From positions 124,001-188,000 of the forward strand of contig DATJUX010000011.1 in assembly GCA_035502095.1 (NCBI GenBank): a stretch of DNA of 64,000 nt. Reading direction: 5' to 3'. Positions within the stretch are counted from its first letter, which is position 1; each line of letters begins with the position of its first letter. Positions 8,319-16,738 of this stretch are shown here, piece by piece. Origin of the DNA: JAKANT01 sp035502095. Lineage in GTDB: Bacteria; Pseudomonadota; Gammaproteobacteria; Burkholderiales; Burkholderiaceae_F. The notes beneath the pieces are model-generated. The model ran no database searches. It was not told the DNA's origin and worked only from the letters and a program-made list of their open reading frames with translations. The position numbers and the translations under genes are program-made.

Positions 8319-9084
8319 TCCCGACCTCCGCTCGAAGTTCACAGCCGCGTGGCTGCGGAACCTCTTTTTTAGCCCCAAGGGGCAGCCCGTGGCGCGTCTA
8401 TGTGGAGGAGATGCGTGAATCGGGGAGCCAGGGTGCCGGGAGCCGGCGTGGACCCGGCGATCACCGGTGTAGGACGACCAGGCTCGCATCGGAGCCGTCG
8501 GACAGACTAAATTCGTTAGTCGCTGCGGCGCGACAGTGCCGCCGCGTCGAACACCGCGCCTGCCGGAGAGACTGACCGCGAGTGGGGTCCGCACCGCGCC
8601 GAGTTGGTGCGTCACACTCAAACGGTCGCGGACGCATCCCAGGTCAGCGCGACGCCCCCCAATTCCTGCCATTTGGATCGAAGCGGCCGGGCGTCTGGCC
8701 GCTCCCGCTTGCGCTTTCGCGTGGGTGTCTGCGCGCAGCGGCAGCAGGGCGCCCCGTGCTGCGACTCGAGCGTGGCGACGGCCTCCGCCGGCGCCGGGAG
8801 GGTTGCAAAGAGCTGCCGCTCGGCGGGCACGGCGCGATCCACTTCGACCGCGTCGACGGGAACCTCGAAGGTTGCGCCGCCCGTCGTGCGTCGACCGGCG
8901 CGAAGTTGCCGGCGGTCAACGGCGCAGACGAGTGCGAAGGGGCGGAGCAGGCGTTGCAATATCGAGGCGACGGCACGCGCAGATCGAATCTGCGCGAATG
9001 TTCGGTCTGGCGGCACGGCCGCGAAAATTCCACGGAGGCGCCGCCTGCGCGCCGTTCGGACGATCCGTCGTGCCGATCGCCGCG
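8319..9084. other. 766-base gap without a convincing gene
   Basis: No frame on either strand shows a recognisable protein. A perfect six-base inverted repeat with a five-base loop (GACTAA, ATTCG, TTAGTC) lies at 8506-8522. A CCCC/GGGG dyad next to a T-run lies near 8365-8385. A minus-strand frame around 8640-8900 looks weakly protein-like but has no start or family match that I can name, so I do not call it. Confidence 0.4.
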
Positions 9085-10230
9085 CTAGAAGAGTTCCATC
9101 GTCTGCGGGCCGCGATCGACCTCCGCGGTGCGTTGCAGGGCGCCGGCGCGCACGCCGAGGAGGCGGATCCGGCGCGTCAGTGGCACGCGCGCCAGGCACT
9201 CGCGCACGGCAGCTTCGATCGACCCGGCGTCGGCGACCGGCGCGGGCAGCGTGAGGTCGCGCGTCACCGTACTGAAATCCTCGAAGCGCACCTTCAGTCC
9301 GATGGTGCGGCCGCGGTCGGCGTGACGCGCAAGGTCCTCCGCGACCTGTCGGCACAGTCCCCGCAGATGCTCTTCGATCGCGGCGCGATCGCGCACCGGA
9401 TGCAGGTCGCGCTCGAAAGTTGTCTCGCGGCTGCGCGACAGCGCGGCGCGCGCGGTGACGATCGGTCGATCGTCGCGACCGAGGGCCGCTTCGTGCATCC
9501 ATGCGCCGTACGTCGGACCGAACGTCTCCACAAGGCGCGCCGGCACCATCGCGGCGAGTTCCCCGATGGTCTGGACCCCGATCTGCGCCAGCTTCGCGGT
9601 CGCCTTGGGCCCGATTCCGTTGATCCGCTTGACCGGCAGCGGCCAGATGCGCGCCGGGATGTCCGCTGCTTCGAGAACCGTGACGCCGTCCGGCTTGGCC
9701 AGCTCGGACGCGAGCTTCGCCAGCAGCTTGTTGGGCGCGACGCCGACCGAGCAGGTCAGCGACGTGGCGGCGTAGACCTCGTGCTTGATCTCGCGCGCCA
9801 CCGCGGCACCGCCCTCGACATCGACGCCCGGCACCGCGGTGAGTTCGACATAGACCTCGTCGATGCCGCGATCTTCGATGACCGGCGCGATCTGCGCGAT
9901 CGCCCGCTTGAAAAGGCGCGACAGGCGCCGGTATTCGTCGAAATCCGTCGGCAGCCGGACCGCATCGGGGCACAGTGCCAGCGCGCGCACGAGCGCCATG
10001 CCGCTCCTGACGCCGAACGCGCGCGCTTCGTAGCTGGCGGTGGTGACCACGCCGCGCCCGCGATAGTCGGCGCCCTGCCCCGCGTCGCGTCTTCCGCCGA
10101 CGATCACCGGCAGCCCCCGCAGGTCGGGGCGCCGCAACAGTTCGACCGACGCGTAGAAGGCGTCCATGTCGAGATGCGCGATGCGGCGCCGCGCGGGCGG
10201 TTGGCTGGCGGAAGGCGTTGGTCCTCTCAT
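9085..10230 (-). CDS. dinB: DNA polymerase IV (Y-family translesion polymerase)
   Basis: Error-prone polymerase that extends past damaged bases, 381 residues. The palm carries the catalytic Asp of LDMDAFYASVE and the Asp-Glu of DRGIDEVYVE; the thumb has CSVGVAPNKLLAKLASELAK and the helix-hairpin-helix segment INGIGPKATAKL; the little-finger domain ends at the C-terminus. The last residues, QTMELF, resemble the beta-clamp-binding motif found at Pol IV ends. The start is taken at ATG 10230, giving a short disordered N-terminus; a longer frame reaches 10272. It is divergent from, and only 17 bases away from, the next gene. Confidence 0.93.
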   Translation of the reverse strand: MRGPTPSASQPPARRRIAHLDMDAFYASVELLRRPDLRGLPVIVGGRRDAGQGADYRGRGVVTTASYEARAFGVRSGMALVRALALCPDAVRLPTDFDEYRRLSRLFKRAIAQIAPVIEDRGIDEVYVELTAVPGVDVEGGAAVAREIKHEVYAATSLTCSVGVAPNKLLAKLASELAKPDGVTVLEAADIPARIWPLPVKRINGIGPKATAKLAQIGVQTIGELAAMVPARLVETFGPTYGAWMHEAALGRDDRPIVTARAALSRSRETTFERDLHPVRDRAAIEEHLRGLCRQVAEDLARHADRGRTIGLKVRFEDFSTVTRDLTLPAPVADAGSIEAAVRECLARVPLTRRIRLLGVRAGALQRTAEVDRGPQTMELF

Positions 10231-10247
10231 TCGCCTGGAGGATAATC

Positions 10248-10628
10248 GTGGCCATGCAGACAAGCGCGCCACAAGCCGCGGCCGCCGACGACTCCAGCGG
10301 CGATCGCCTCTACGATCTTTCGCTGCGCATCCTCATGGTGGTCGTTTCGGTCGGCCTCGTCGCGAGCGTCGCGTTCCTCACCTATCGGTGGCTGGCACCG
10401 CCACGCCCGGTGCAGACAGAGGTCCCCGTGGTCGAGGTCGGCGCCAAGCCGGCGCCGGCCGCTTCACCGGCGGCGCCCGCCGCGCCCAAGGGCGAGGTGC
10501 TGATGAATCCGGGCCAGATCTTCAAGTGCGAGGCGAACGGGCGCGTCACGTTCTCTGAACAGCCGTGCCCGGCCCCACACACCGACGTGAAGCTCGAACC
10601 GGCGGCGAAGTCCGCCCGCTCGCGTTGA
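10248..10628 (+). CDS. Membrane-anchored protein with a DUF4124-like C-terminal segment
   Basis: A 126-residue protein with a charged N-terminus, one membrane segment (about residues 26-50), an Ala/Pro-rich linker and a small domain containing IFKCEANGRVTFSEQPC. The pattern of a Cys, then G-x-V-x-F/Y-S-x-x-P-C, is that of DUF4124-type periplasmic modules. The C-terminal domain probably faces the periplasm. I prefer the GTG at 10248 because GGAGG lies six bases upstream; ATG at 10254 is the alternative. Function unknown. Confidence 0.72.
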   Translation: MAMQTSAPQAAAADDSSGDRLYDLSLRILMVVVSVGLVASVAFLTYRWLAPPRPVQTEVPVVEVGAKPAPAASPAAPAAPKGEVLMNPGQIFKCEANGRVTFSEQPCPAPHTDVKLEPAAKSARSR

Positions 10629-10758
10629 CATTCGGTCACACCGCGCCGCCGGCGCGGGTTACAACTCGCAAAACAGTAGTTCTCCGGTGCGTCGGCGCAC
10701 CAGTTACCCAGGCGTTGTAGATCATGACGGCACGATTGCCGTGACCTGGAGGAAAGAA

Positions 10759-11082
10759 ATGAAGAAGCCGCTTGCCATCATCGCCGTCGCGCTCGGCATC
10801 GCCGCAGCCCCGATCGGCTCCGCGCTGGCGCACCCGGTTGCCGTCAGCGTCTCGACACCTGCGTTCGGAATCAGCATCGGCGTACCGCTTCCGGGCGTCT
10901 ACGTGCCGGCCCCCGTCGTCGTCGCGCCGCCCCCTCTCGTGGTCGCGCCGCCCGTCGCCGTGGCGCCGCCCCCGGTGGTCGTTGCGCCGCCGGTTCCGGT
11001 CTACTACCCGAGGCCTTACTACCGCGCGCGCTACCACGGTCACTATCACTGGGACGCGCGGCACGGCTATTGGGTCTACTGA
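10759..11082 (+). CDS. Secreted Val/Pro-repeat protein with a Tyr/His/Arg-rich tail
   Basis: A 107-residue exported protein. Residues 1-24 form a clear signal peptide (MKKPLAIIAVALGIAA, cleavage after ALA). The mature part carries degenerate repeats of the type VVVAPP (about residues 53-77) and ends in a segment rich in Tyr, Arg and His (YYRARYHGHYHWDARHGYWVY). Proteins like this are common in Burkholderiales envelopes and are of unknown function; a surface or peptidoglycan-associated role is inference. GGAGG lies nine bases upstream of the ATG. A strong intrinsic terminator follows. Confidence 0.72.
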   Translation: MKKPLAIIAVALGIAAAPIGSALAHPVAVSVSTPAFGISIGVPLPGVYVPAPVVVAPPPLVVAPPVAVAPPPVVVAPPVPVYYPRPYYRARYHGHYHWDARHGYWVY

Positions 11083-11148
11083 GGACGCCGCACACCGAAC
11101 ATCCGCCACGCGGCTCCGCCTACGGGTGAGGCCGCAAGCTGGATCAAG

Positions 11149-11190
11149 ACGCTGCGCTGTGCTGCAATCACAGCGCGGCGTTTTGTTTTT
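11149..11190 (+). terminator. Rho-independent terminator
   Basis: A 13-pair stem (11149-11161 with 11169-11181, one G-T pair) with a seven-base loop is followed directly by a T-rich run (TTTTGTTTTT). It ends the transcript of the Val/Pro-repeat gene just before the metallopeptidase gene. Confidence 0.85.
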
Positions 11191-11207
11191 GGGGCGAGGC
11201 AAGGACG

Positions 11208-12095
11208 ATGCGCACCGACGGCAGGGAAAGCGACAACGTCGAGGATCGGCGCGACGAGGGTCCGGTCGGCGGCGGGCTCGGCGGTGGCGGTCTTCCGCTC
11301 GGGCGGGTGGGCATCGGCACCGTGGTCGTCGCCCTGGTCGCTTCCTACTTCCTCGGCGTCGATCCGCGCATCGTGCTGGGCGTGCTGGGCGGCATGGAGA
11401 CCAGCGCACCCACGGCACGAGCGCCGAGCAGCGGGCCCGCGCCGCGGCCGACGGACGCCCGCGGTCACTTCGTCAGCGTCGTGCTTGCGGATACCGAAGA
11501 CACGTGGACGGCCCTTTTTCGCGAGCGCGGGCGCACCTACGTGCCGCCGAAGCTCGTCCTGTACACGCGCAGCTACCCCACCGCATGCGGCACCGGGCGC
11601 TCGGCCGCCGGTCCCTTTTATTGTCCCGAGGACCGCAAGGTCTATCTCGACACGTCTTTCTTCGACCTGCTACAGCAACGCTTCCACGCACCGGGCGATT
11701 TCGCGCAGGCCTACGTGATCGCGCACGAGGTCGGGCACCACGTGCAGAACCTGCTGGGCGTGATGGCGCAGACCGCGCAGCTGCGGCAACGCATGTCGGA
11801 GCGACAGTACAACGCGGTGTCGGTGCGCGTCGAACTGCAGGCGGACTGTTTCGCCGGCATCTGGGGCTACCACGCCCAGCGCTCGCGCCAGATCGTCGAG
11901 AGCGGCGATCTCGAGGAAGCGTTGCGCGCCGCCTCCGCCATCGGCGACGACACGCTGCAGAAACAAACCCAGGGCCAAGTGGTACCCGAGTCGTTCACCC
12001 ACGGCACGTCGGAGCAGCGGGTACGCTGGTTCCGGCGTGGTTTCGAGTCGGGTCGCCTCGAGGACTGCAACACCTTCGACGCCAGGAGTCTCTAG
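11208..12095 (+). CDS. Neutral zinc metallopeptidase (YpfJ family)
   Basis: A 295-residue protein of the putative neutral zinc metallopeptidase family (YpfJ). A Gly-rich N-terminus is followed by one membrane segment (residues 33-50, including TVVVALVASYFLGV), then a periplasmic peptidase domain. The zinc site is HEVGHH (HEXXH, near residue 174), with ELQADCFAG further on providing the likely third ligand Glu. Conserved FYCPEDRKVYLD precedes the active site. It starts 17 bases after an intrinsic terminator, so it needs its own promoter. Substrate unknown. Confidence 0.9.
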   Translation: MRTDGRESDNVEDRRDEGPVGGGLGGGGLPLGRVGIGTVVVALVASYFLGVDPRIVLGVLGGMETSAPTARAPSSGPAPRPTDARGHFVSVVLADTEDTWTALFRERGRTYVPPKLVLYTRSYPTACGTGRSAAGPFYCPEDRKVYLDTSFFDLLQQRFHAPGDFAQAYVIAHEVGHHVQNLLGVMAQTAQLRQRMSERQYNAVSVRVELQADCFAGIWGYHAQRSRQIVESGDLEEALRAASAIGDDTLQKQTQGQVVPESFTHGTSEQRVRWFRRGFESGRLEDCNTFDARSL

Positions 12096-12116
12096 CGCGA
12101 CGGCGCGCCGCCGTTC

Positions 12117-12521
12117 TCACGGCAGCTGGATCTTGCCTCCGGGCATTCCGCCAGGACCGAAACCGCCACCCATCCCTCCAGCGCCTTGCGGGATCACGAG
12201 ACCCGAGGCCGCCTGGCGGCGCAGGTCCTGCAGCTCCTTCACCGTCCGTTCGACCGCGACCTGTGCCGCGGTCCCGTACTTGGCCACGGCCTCGCCGAGC
12301 GTGACCGCCTCGATTTCGAAGCTCACCGGCAGCGGCCCCATCGTCGTCATGATCTGCGCTTCGCCGACAAAGACCGGCTTGCGCAGCGCGTCCGGCTTGC
12401 CGTCCGCCGCCACAGGTTGCAAAGCGCGAATCGTCCCGACCTTGCGGTCGGTGTAGATCTCTTCGCGCCACAGGCTGGTCGCATCCATCTGGGTATCGCG
12501 CGGGTCGGGTCGCTCGGTCAT
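12117..12521 (-). CDS. Conserved hypothetical protein with Gly-rich C-terminus
   Basis: A 134-residue cytoplasmic protein that I do not recognise. It begins MTERPDPRDTQMDATSLWRE; the core (residues 20-105) is a mixed alpha/beta sequence with ALRKPVFVGEAQIMTTMGPL and a helical stretch rich in Ala and Val. The last 25 residues are Gly/Met/Pro-rich. No signal peptide or membrane segment. It lies tail-to-tail with the metallopeptidase gene. Codon use and the well-formed protein support a real gene; function cannot be inferred. The longer frame to 12761 overlaps a small gene on the other strand. Confidence 0.65.
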   Translation of the reverse strand: MTERPDPRDTQMDATSLWREEIYTDRKVGTIRALQPVAADGKPDALRKPVFVGEAQIMTTMGPLPVSFEIEAVTLGEAVAKYGTAAQVAVERTVKELQDLRRQAASGLVIPQGAGGMGGGFGPGGMPGGKIQLP

Positions 12522-12605
12522 CTTGCAGTTCCACCGGGTTGTCGTTGCTTGCAGGATACCTTGTGACGCGATGGTCCGCAGTGCCGGGCGGCACTGACGA
12601 CGGCC

Positions 12606-12614
12606 TATCATCGA
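12606..12614 (+). promoter_or_regulatory. Candidate -10 element (TATCATCGA)
   Basis: It lies 31 bases before the ATG at 12646 and matches the recurring TANNNTCGR pattern of this window. No clear -35. Confidence 0.3.
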
Positions 12615-12645
12615 CCCAGGGTCACGCTTCGGATGTGGAGCGCGC

Positions 12646-12807
12646 ATGACGTTTTTCGAGTGGCTTGCCAGCGTGCGCGGCGAACTCGGGTGGGGCGTAC
12701 CGCCGGCGCACGACCCGCTCGACGAGACGTGCTGGTCGGATCGTTTCGAACGCAGCCTCACGCCGCACGAGGCGGTTGCCGAGGCACATCGCGCGGGCAG
12801 CGCCTGA
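12646..12807 (+). CDS. Small 53-residue protein upstream of the Fpg-type glycosylase
   Basis: A short gene easily missed by length cut-offs. It begins MTFFEWLASVRGELGWGVPP and ends in a helix containing SLTPHEAVAEAHRAG. The ATG at 12646 has GGAG (12637-12640) five bases upstream, and a possible -10 lies at 12606. The stop is 15 bases before the GTG start of the glycosylase gene, so the two are probably co-transcribed. The two-helix, Trp-rich composition looks like real protein; function unknown. Confidence 0.6.
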   Translation: MTFFEWLASVRGELGWGVPPAHDPLDETCWSDRFERSLTPHEAVAEAHRAGSA

Positions 12808-12822
12808 GCAACCGGCGGCCGC

Positions 12823-13707
12823 GTGCCCGAGCTGCCCGACGTCGAGGTCTACGTTGAAACGGTGGCCGAGGTCGCAGGCGGCCAGGTCCTGACGCGCCTC
12901 GCGATCCTCAACCCCTTCTTCCTGCGCACCGTCGATCCGCCGCCCGCGGCGTTCGCCGGCAGGCGGCTGCGTGCCACGCGGCGGATTGGCAAGCGGGTCG
13001 TGCTCGAGTTCGACGACGAACTGTTCGCAGTCCTTCACCTGATGATCGCTGGACGCCTGCGCTGGCTCGTTCCACCGAAGAAAGCGCCGGCACGAATCGC
13101 CCTCGCCGCCTTCGAGTTCGCGCGCGGCGCGCTCGTCGTCACGGAGGCCGGCAGCAAGCGACGCGCCTCGCTGCACCTGGTGCGCGGCGCGGACGCCGTC
13201 GCCGCGTTCGACCCCGGTGGCATCGAACTGCAGCAGGTGACGCTCGATCAGTTCCGCCAGCGCCTGACGGCCGAGAATCACACGCTCAAGCGCGCGCTCA
13301 CCGATCCGCGCTCATTTGCCGGGATCGGCAATGCGTATTCCGACGAGATCCTGTTTCGCGCCCGCCTGTCGCCCCTCGCGTTGACCGGCAACCTCACGCC
13401 GGACGAGGTCGCGCGCCTGTTCGCGGCATGTCGCGCAGTGCTCGACGAATGGACGGTCCGGCTGCGCGAGCAGGCTGGCGCCGCGCTGCCCGAAAACGTC
13501 ACGGCCTTCCGGCCCGAAATGGCCGTGCACGGCAAGTTCGGCCGGCCATGCCCGGTGTGCGGCAGTCCCGTGCAGCGCATCGTCTACGCGGAGAACGAAA
13601 CCAACTACTGCGCCCGCTGCCAGACGGGCGGCCGGGTCCTGGCCGATCGCTCGCTGTCGCGCCTTCTCCACGCGAGCTGGCCGAAGTCGATCGACGAGTT
13701 GGGCTGA
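12823..13707 (+). CDS. mutM: Formamidopyrimidine-DNA glycosylase family enzyme (Fpg/Nei)
   Basis: Base-excision repair glycosylase and AP lyase, 294 residues. The catalytic N-terminus after Met removal is PELPDVEVYVE (Pro1 nucleophile, Glu2). The middle contains the beta-clam core and MIAGRLRWLV with the conserved Lys/Arg region, then the helix-two-turn-helix (GIGNAYSDEILF). A C-terminal zinc finger is intact: two CXXC pairs in CPVCGSPV and YCARCQ. PELPDVE rather than PELPEVE, and the relatively divergent core, leave open whether it is a strict 8-oxoguanine enzyme or a Nei-like paralogue. The start is GTG at 12823. Confidence 0.85.
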   Translation: MPELPDVEVYVETVAEVAGGQVLTRLAILNPFFLRTVDPPPAAFAGRRLRATRRIGKRVVLEFDDELFAVLHLMIAGRLRWLVPPKKAPARIALAAFEFARGALVVTEAGSKRRASLHLVRGADAVAAFDPGGIELQQVTLDQFRQRLTAENHTLKRALTDPRSFAGIGNAYSDEILFRARLSPLALTGNLTPDEVARLFAACRAVLDEWTVRLREQAGAALPENVTAFRPEMAVHGKFGRPCPVCGSPVQRIVYAENETNYCARCQTGGRVLADRSLSRLLHASWPKSIDELG

Positions 13708-13718
13708 GAAAGCGAGTT

Positions 13719-13780
13719 GACGCGGATCGACGCGGATTTGTTCTCCGCCTTATCCGCGTTCATCCGCGTGATCCGCGTCT
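13719..13780. repeat. Intergenic inverted repeat, ACGCGGAT family, copy 1
   Basis: Two direct ACGCGGAT units (13720-13737) face three ATCCGCGT units (13752-13778). The array can fold into a long hairpin between convergent genes. Related copies lie near 34.9, 37.6 and 41.7 kb. Confidence 0.7.
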
Positions 13781-13809
13781 GGCTTTTCCCTTGGACGGAT
13801 CGACGAGAG

Positions 13810-15129
13810 TCACGCCAGCGGCAGCATCACGCGGAACACGCTGCCGCCGCCGGCGCGCGGCAGGCACTCCACGGTCCCGCCATGCTGCTGCACGATGCCG
13901 CGCACGAGCGCAAGACCCAGGCCGACTCCGCCGGCGGTCTCCGATGCACCCTGCGCGCGGTAGAACGGCTCGAAGATCCTTTCGCGCTCGGCAGGCGCGA
14001 CACCGGGGCCGCGATCGCTCACCGAAAGGACCGCCGCGCCCCCGCTGCGCGCAAGCGCGACCTCGATCGGCGCCGCACCAGCGTAGCGTCGCGCATTGTC
14101 GAGCAGGTTGCGCACCAGCCTGCGCAGCAGGCGTGCATCGCCGCGCAGGATCACCGGCTCGCCCTCGAAGCGGGCGCCGGCGCGGCTGCTTTCCTCGGCG
14201 ACGATCGCGGTCAGGTCGAATTCCTCGAAGCGGCTACGCAGCGCCTGCGCGTCCGGCGCAAGGGCGTCGAGCCGGCTCATCAGGAGGATCTCGTCGATGA
14301 GGGCATCGAGTTCGGCGATGTCGCGCGCGATCTCTTCGGTGATCTCAGGGCGGTTGCCCGCCTGCATCAGCTCGATGCCCATCCGCACCCGCGCGAGCGG
14401 CGAGCGCAACTCGTGCGATGCATTGGCGAGCAGGCCGCGATGCGCCTGCACCAGCTGTTCGATACGCGCCGCCGCCTCGTTGAAGCTCACGGCAAGCCGC
14501 GCCACTTCGTCGCTGCCCTCGACCGGGACCCGCGCGGTCAGGTCGCCGCCGCCGAGCCGCTCCACGCTCCTCTGCAGGCGTTCGAGGCGGCGCGTCAGGC
14601 GGCGCACGATCGGATATGTGCCCGCGGCAACCGCCAGGGCCAGCAGGGCCAGTGTCGGCCAGGGACCGACCGGCCGGCGCAGCGAACGGACCGAACGACG
14701 GACGACGAGCCAGCGGCCGTCGGCAAGCTTCAGCGCGTAAGCGGGCATGCGCTGCCGCTCACCCGCCTCGCCGTTCTCCAGGCCACGCAGGTGCCCTCCG
14801 ACCCAGTGGCTGTCGTCCTCATCGAGTTGCGGCGGCGGAAGCGGGCGGCCGGCGCGGGCGATGAGGCGCCCGCCGGCATCGAACAGTGCGAAGTCGGCGT
14901 CGTTGCGGGCGCGCGCGCGCTCGAGCGCATCCTGCGCCAGGGCGGCCGCGGCGGAAGGCTCCGGCAACTCGGCAGCTACACCGCTTGCAAGCGTGGCCGC
15001 ACCCGACCCGAACTGGGTCGGATCGAACAGCATCCGCCAGGCGGCCACCGCGAGGATCGCAACGACCACGATCGCGGCGATCGTCGCGAGCCAGATCCGC
15101 AGCCAGAGCCTGTGCACCCAGCGCGTCAT
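13810..15129 (-). CDS. Sensor histidine kinase (CpxA/RstB-like)
   Basis: An inner-membrane kinase of 439 residues. Membrane segments at about 12-33 and 158-176 flank a periplasmic sensor of about 120 residues; a HAMP domain follows (about 177-230); the phospho-acceptor His is H239 in NASHELRSPLARVRMG; the ATPase domain has LVRNLLDNARRYA (N box), VSDRGPGVA (G1) and GGVGLGLALVRG (G2). It follows the response regulator by nine bases. The order CpxP-like, regulator, kinase suggests envelope-stress sensing, by analogy with CpxPRA. Confidence 0.92.
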   Translation of the reverse strand: MTRWVHRLWLRIWLATIAAIVVVAILAVAAWRMLFDPTQFGSGAATLASGVAAELPEPSAAAALAQDALERARARNDADFALFDAGGRLIARAGRPLPPPQLDEDDSHWVGGHLRGLENGEAGERQRMPAYALKLADGRWLVVRRSVRSLRRPVGPWPTLALLALAVAAGTYPIVRRLTRRLERLQRSVERLGGGDLTARVPVEGSDEVARLAVSFNEAAARIEQLVQAHRGLLANASHELRSPLARVRMGIELMQAGNRPEITEEIARDIAELDALIDEILLMSRLDALAPDAQALRSRFEEFDLTAIVAEESSRAGARFEGEPVILRGDARLLRRLVRNLLDNARRYAGAAPIEVALARSGGAAVLSVSDRGPGVAPAERERIFEPFYRAQGASETAGGVGLGLALVRGIVQQHGGTVECLPRAGGGSVFRVMLPLA

Positions 15130-15138
15130 GAACGCAGC

Positions 15139-15849
15139 TCACACGTCCTGGGCGCGGGCAAAGACATAACCCGCGCCGCGAACGGTGACGATGCGTTTGG
15201 GCGCGCGCGGATCCTCCTCGATCGCGGCCCGGATGCGCGCGATGTGCACGTCGATCGAGCGGTCGAAAGCCGGATCGCTCGACGAGCCGTGCATGGCGTC
15301 CAGGATCTGCTCGCGCGAAAGCACGCGCCCGGCCCGTTCCGCGAGCAGCACCAGCAGGTCGAACTGATGCGAGGTCAACGAACGCGTCGCGCCGGCGACC
15401 CGGACCGAGCGCGCGCCGCGGTCGATCTCCAGCGCGCCGAAGCGCATCACGTCCGCCGTGTCGCGCGGTTCACCGCGACGGCGCAACACCGCGCGTATCC
15501 GGGCCAGCAACTCGCGCGGCTCGAACGGCTTCGGCAGGTAGTCGTCGGCGCCGATCTCCAGGCCGACCACACGATCGAGCGGATCGCCCTTGGCGGTCAG
15601 CATCACGATCGGAATGTCGGCGTTGCCGCCCCCCGGCGCGCGGATGCGGCGACAGACCTCGAGGCCGTCGCCGTCGGGAAGCATCAGGTCGAGCAGGACC
15701 AGATCGAACCGGCCCGGCTCGCGCGCCAGCTGCTCGAGTCCCGCCGCAACCGTCGCGGCGGTGTGCACCGCGAAGCCGTTGCTGATCAGGTAGTCGCGCA
15801 CCATCGCCGCGAGCCGCGCGTCGTCGTCGATCATCAACAGGTTGGGCAT
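15139..15849 (-). CDS. OmpR-family response regulator
   Basis: A 236-residue transcription factor with a receiver domain (acidic pair IDDD at residues 7-10, phospho-acceptor D54 in LLDLMLPDGDG, Lys in LPKPFEP) and a C-terminal winged helix (SLTSHQFDLLVLLAE to TVRGAGYVFA). The start is taken at ATG 15849, giving the standard MPNLLMIDDD; the longer frame to 15957 overlaps the upstream gene. Partner of the adjacent kinase; it likely controls the CpxP-like gene immediately upstream in the same operon. Confidence 0.93.
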   Translation of the reverse strand: MPNLLMIDDDARLAAMVRDYLISNGFAVHTAATVAAGLEQLAREPGRFDLVLLDLMLPDGDGLEVCRRIRAPGGGNADIPIVMLTAKGDPLDRVVGLEIGADDYLPKPFEPRELLARIRAVLRRRGEPRDTADVMRFGALEIDRGARSVRVAGATRSLTSHQFDLLVLLAERAGRVLSREQILDAMHGSSSDPAFDRSIDVHIARIRAAIEEDPRAPKRIVTVRGAGYVFARAQDV

Positions 15850-15928
15850 GGGGCGATTGTGCGCGCCCGACTGCAAAGCGGCAGCGGGGCCGGAGGGCCC
15901 CGCTGCGTCGTGACGCGACCGCGCGGGC

Positions 15929-16474
15929 TCAGCTCTGTGCGCCGCGCCCCCGGCCATGGCGTTGCCACTTCGCGACCAGCTTGGCGCGCTGGTCGGCGCT
16001 CAGCACATCGGCCGCATCGGCCATCGCCTGCGTCATGCGCTTGCTGGCGGTGTCGGCGAGCTGGATCTGCTGCGCGCGAACCGACTCGAGTTGTGTCCGG
16101 TCGATGGTCGGTGCGGCAAGCAGCTGCATGATCGTGCGCCGCGCCTGCATGTGCTGCTCGCGCAAGGGAGCGAGATCGTTGGCCGCCGCCTGCAGGATCG
16201 AGGAGATCTTGTTGGTCTGGTCGTCAGTGGCGCTCAGATCGGCGAGCATCCACTGCACCATCGCGCTGATGCGCTTGGCCCGTACCGCCGGATCGGACGA
16301 TCCGCCGCCGAAGCTGAAAGGACCATCCATCATCGGGCCGCCGCGCGCTTCGGCCCGCTCGTGCCAGCTCAGGGTGGCGCCGACAGCGGCGACCGTGGCC
16401 GTGGCCAGGCCGGCGATGACCCAGCGGCGCGTCTTGCTGCCGGGGGCGGCGGCGGGGGTGTTCTGCTTTTCCAT
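15929..16474 (-). CDS. CpxP/Spy-like periplasmic protein
   Basis: A 181-residue exported protein. A basic N-terminus (SKTRRWVIAG) and hydrophobic stretch (about 17-38) form a signal peptide or anchor; the mature part is almost all helix with LTXXQ-like elements (LSATDDQTNKI, LSADQRAKL), as in the Spy/CpxP superfamily of envelope chaperones. It ends in a His/Arg/Gly tail. ATG at 16474 has GGAG eight bases upstream. As first gene of the operon it probably tunes or reports the kinase. Confidence 0.82.
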   Translation of the reverse strand: MEKQNTPAAAPGSKTRRWVIAGLATATVAAVGATLSWHERAEARGGPMMDGPFSFGGGSSDPAVRAKRISAMVQWMLADLSATDDQTNKISSILQAAANDLAPLREQHMQARRTIMQLLAAPTIDRTQLESVRAQQIQLADTASKRMTQAMADAADVLSADQRAKLVAKWQRHGRGRGAQS

Positions 16475-16682
16475 CGTTTCGTCTCCAGGGGACTCTGGCA
16501 GGGCGCGGGAATGCGCCTTTGCCGATGAGTGCACTTTGGCGCGGCGCCGTTGCGGATCGATGTGCGACTCGTAAAGATTTGTGAACGACGGCGGGACCAT
16601 TCGCGCGCCGGCGATCACGCGACAATCGCTTGCGATTCATCAAGTTGCGCCCCGATTGCAGCGCCGCGGCGACCGGCGCCGC

Positions 16683-16691
16683 TATGATCGA
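16683..16691 (+). promoter_or_regulatory. Candidate -10 element (TATGATCGA)
   Basis: It matches the recurrent TANNNTCGR motif and lies 48 bases before the Rieske oxygenase ATG. No good -35 at 16-18 bases. Confidence 0.3.
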
Positions 16692-16738
16692 CCCACTCTT
16701 CTTTTCGTGGCGTGGTTCGACGGGCGCCCCGCGTTGCC

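Noticed and set aside
8618..10255. Minus-strand open frame of 545 codons overlapping dinB
   Set aside because: Most of it is the wrong frame of dinB; the part beyond 9085 is only weakly protein-like.
13717..16131. Plus-strand open frame of 804 codons opposite the two-component operon
   Set aside because: Antisense to a kinase, regulator and CpxP-like gene with intact motifs; the translation is low-complexity and non-homologous in appearance.
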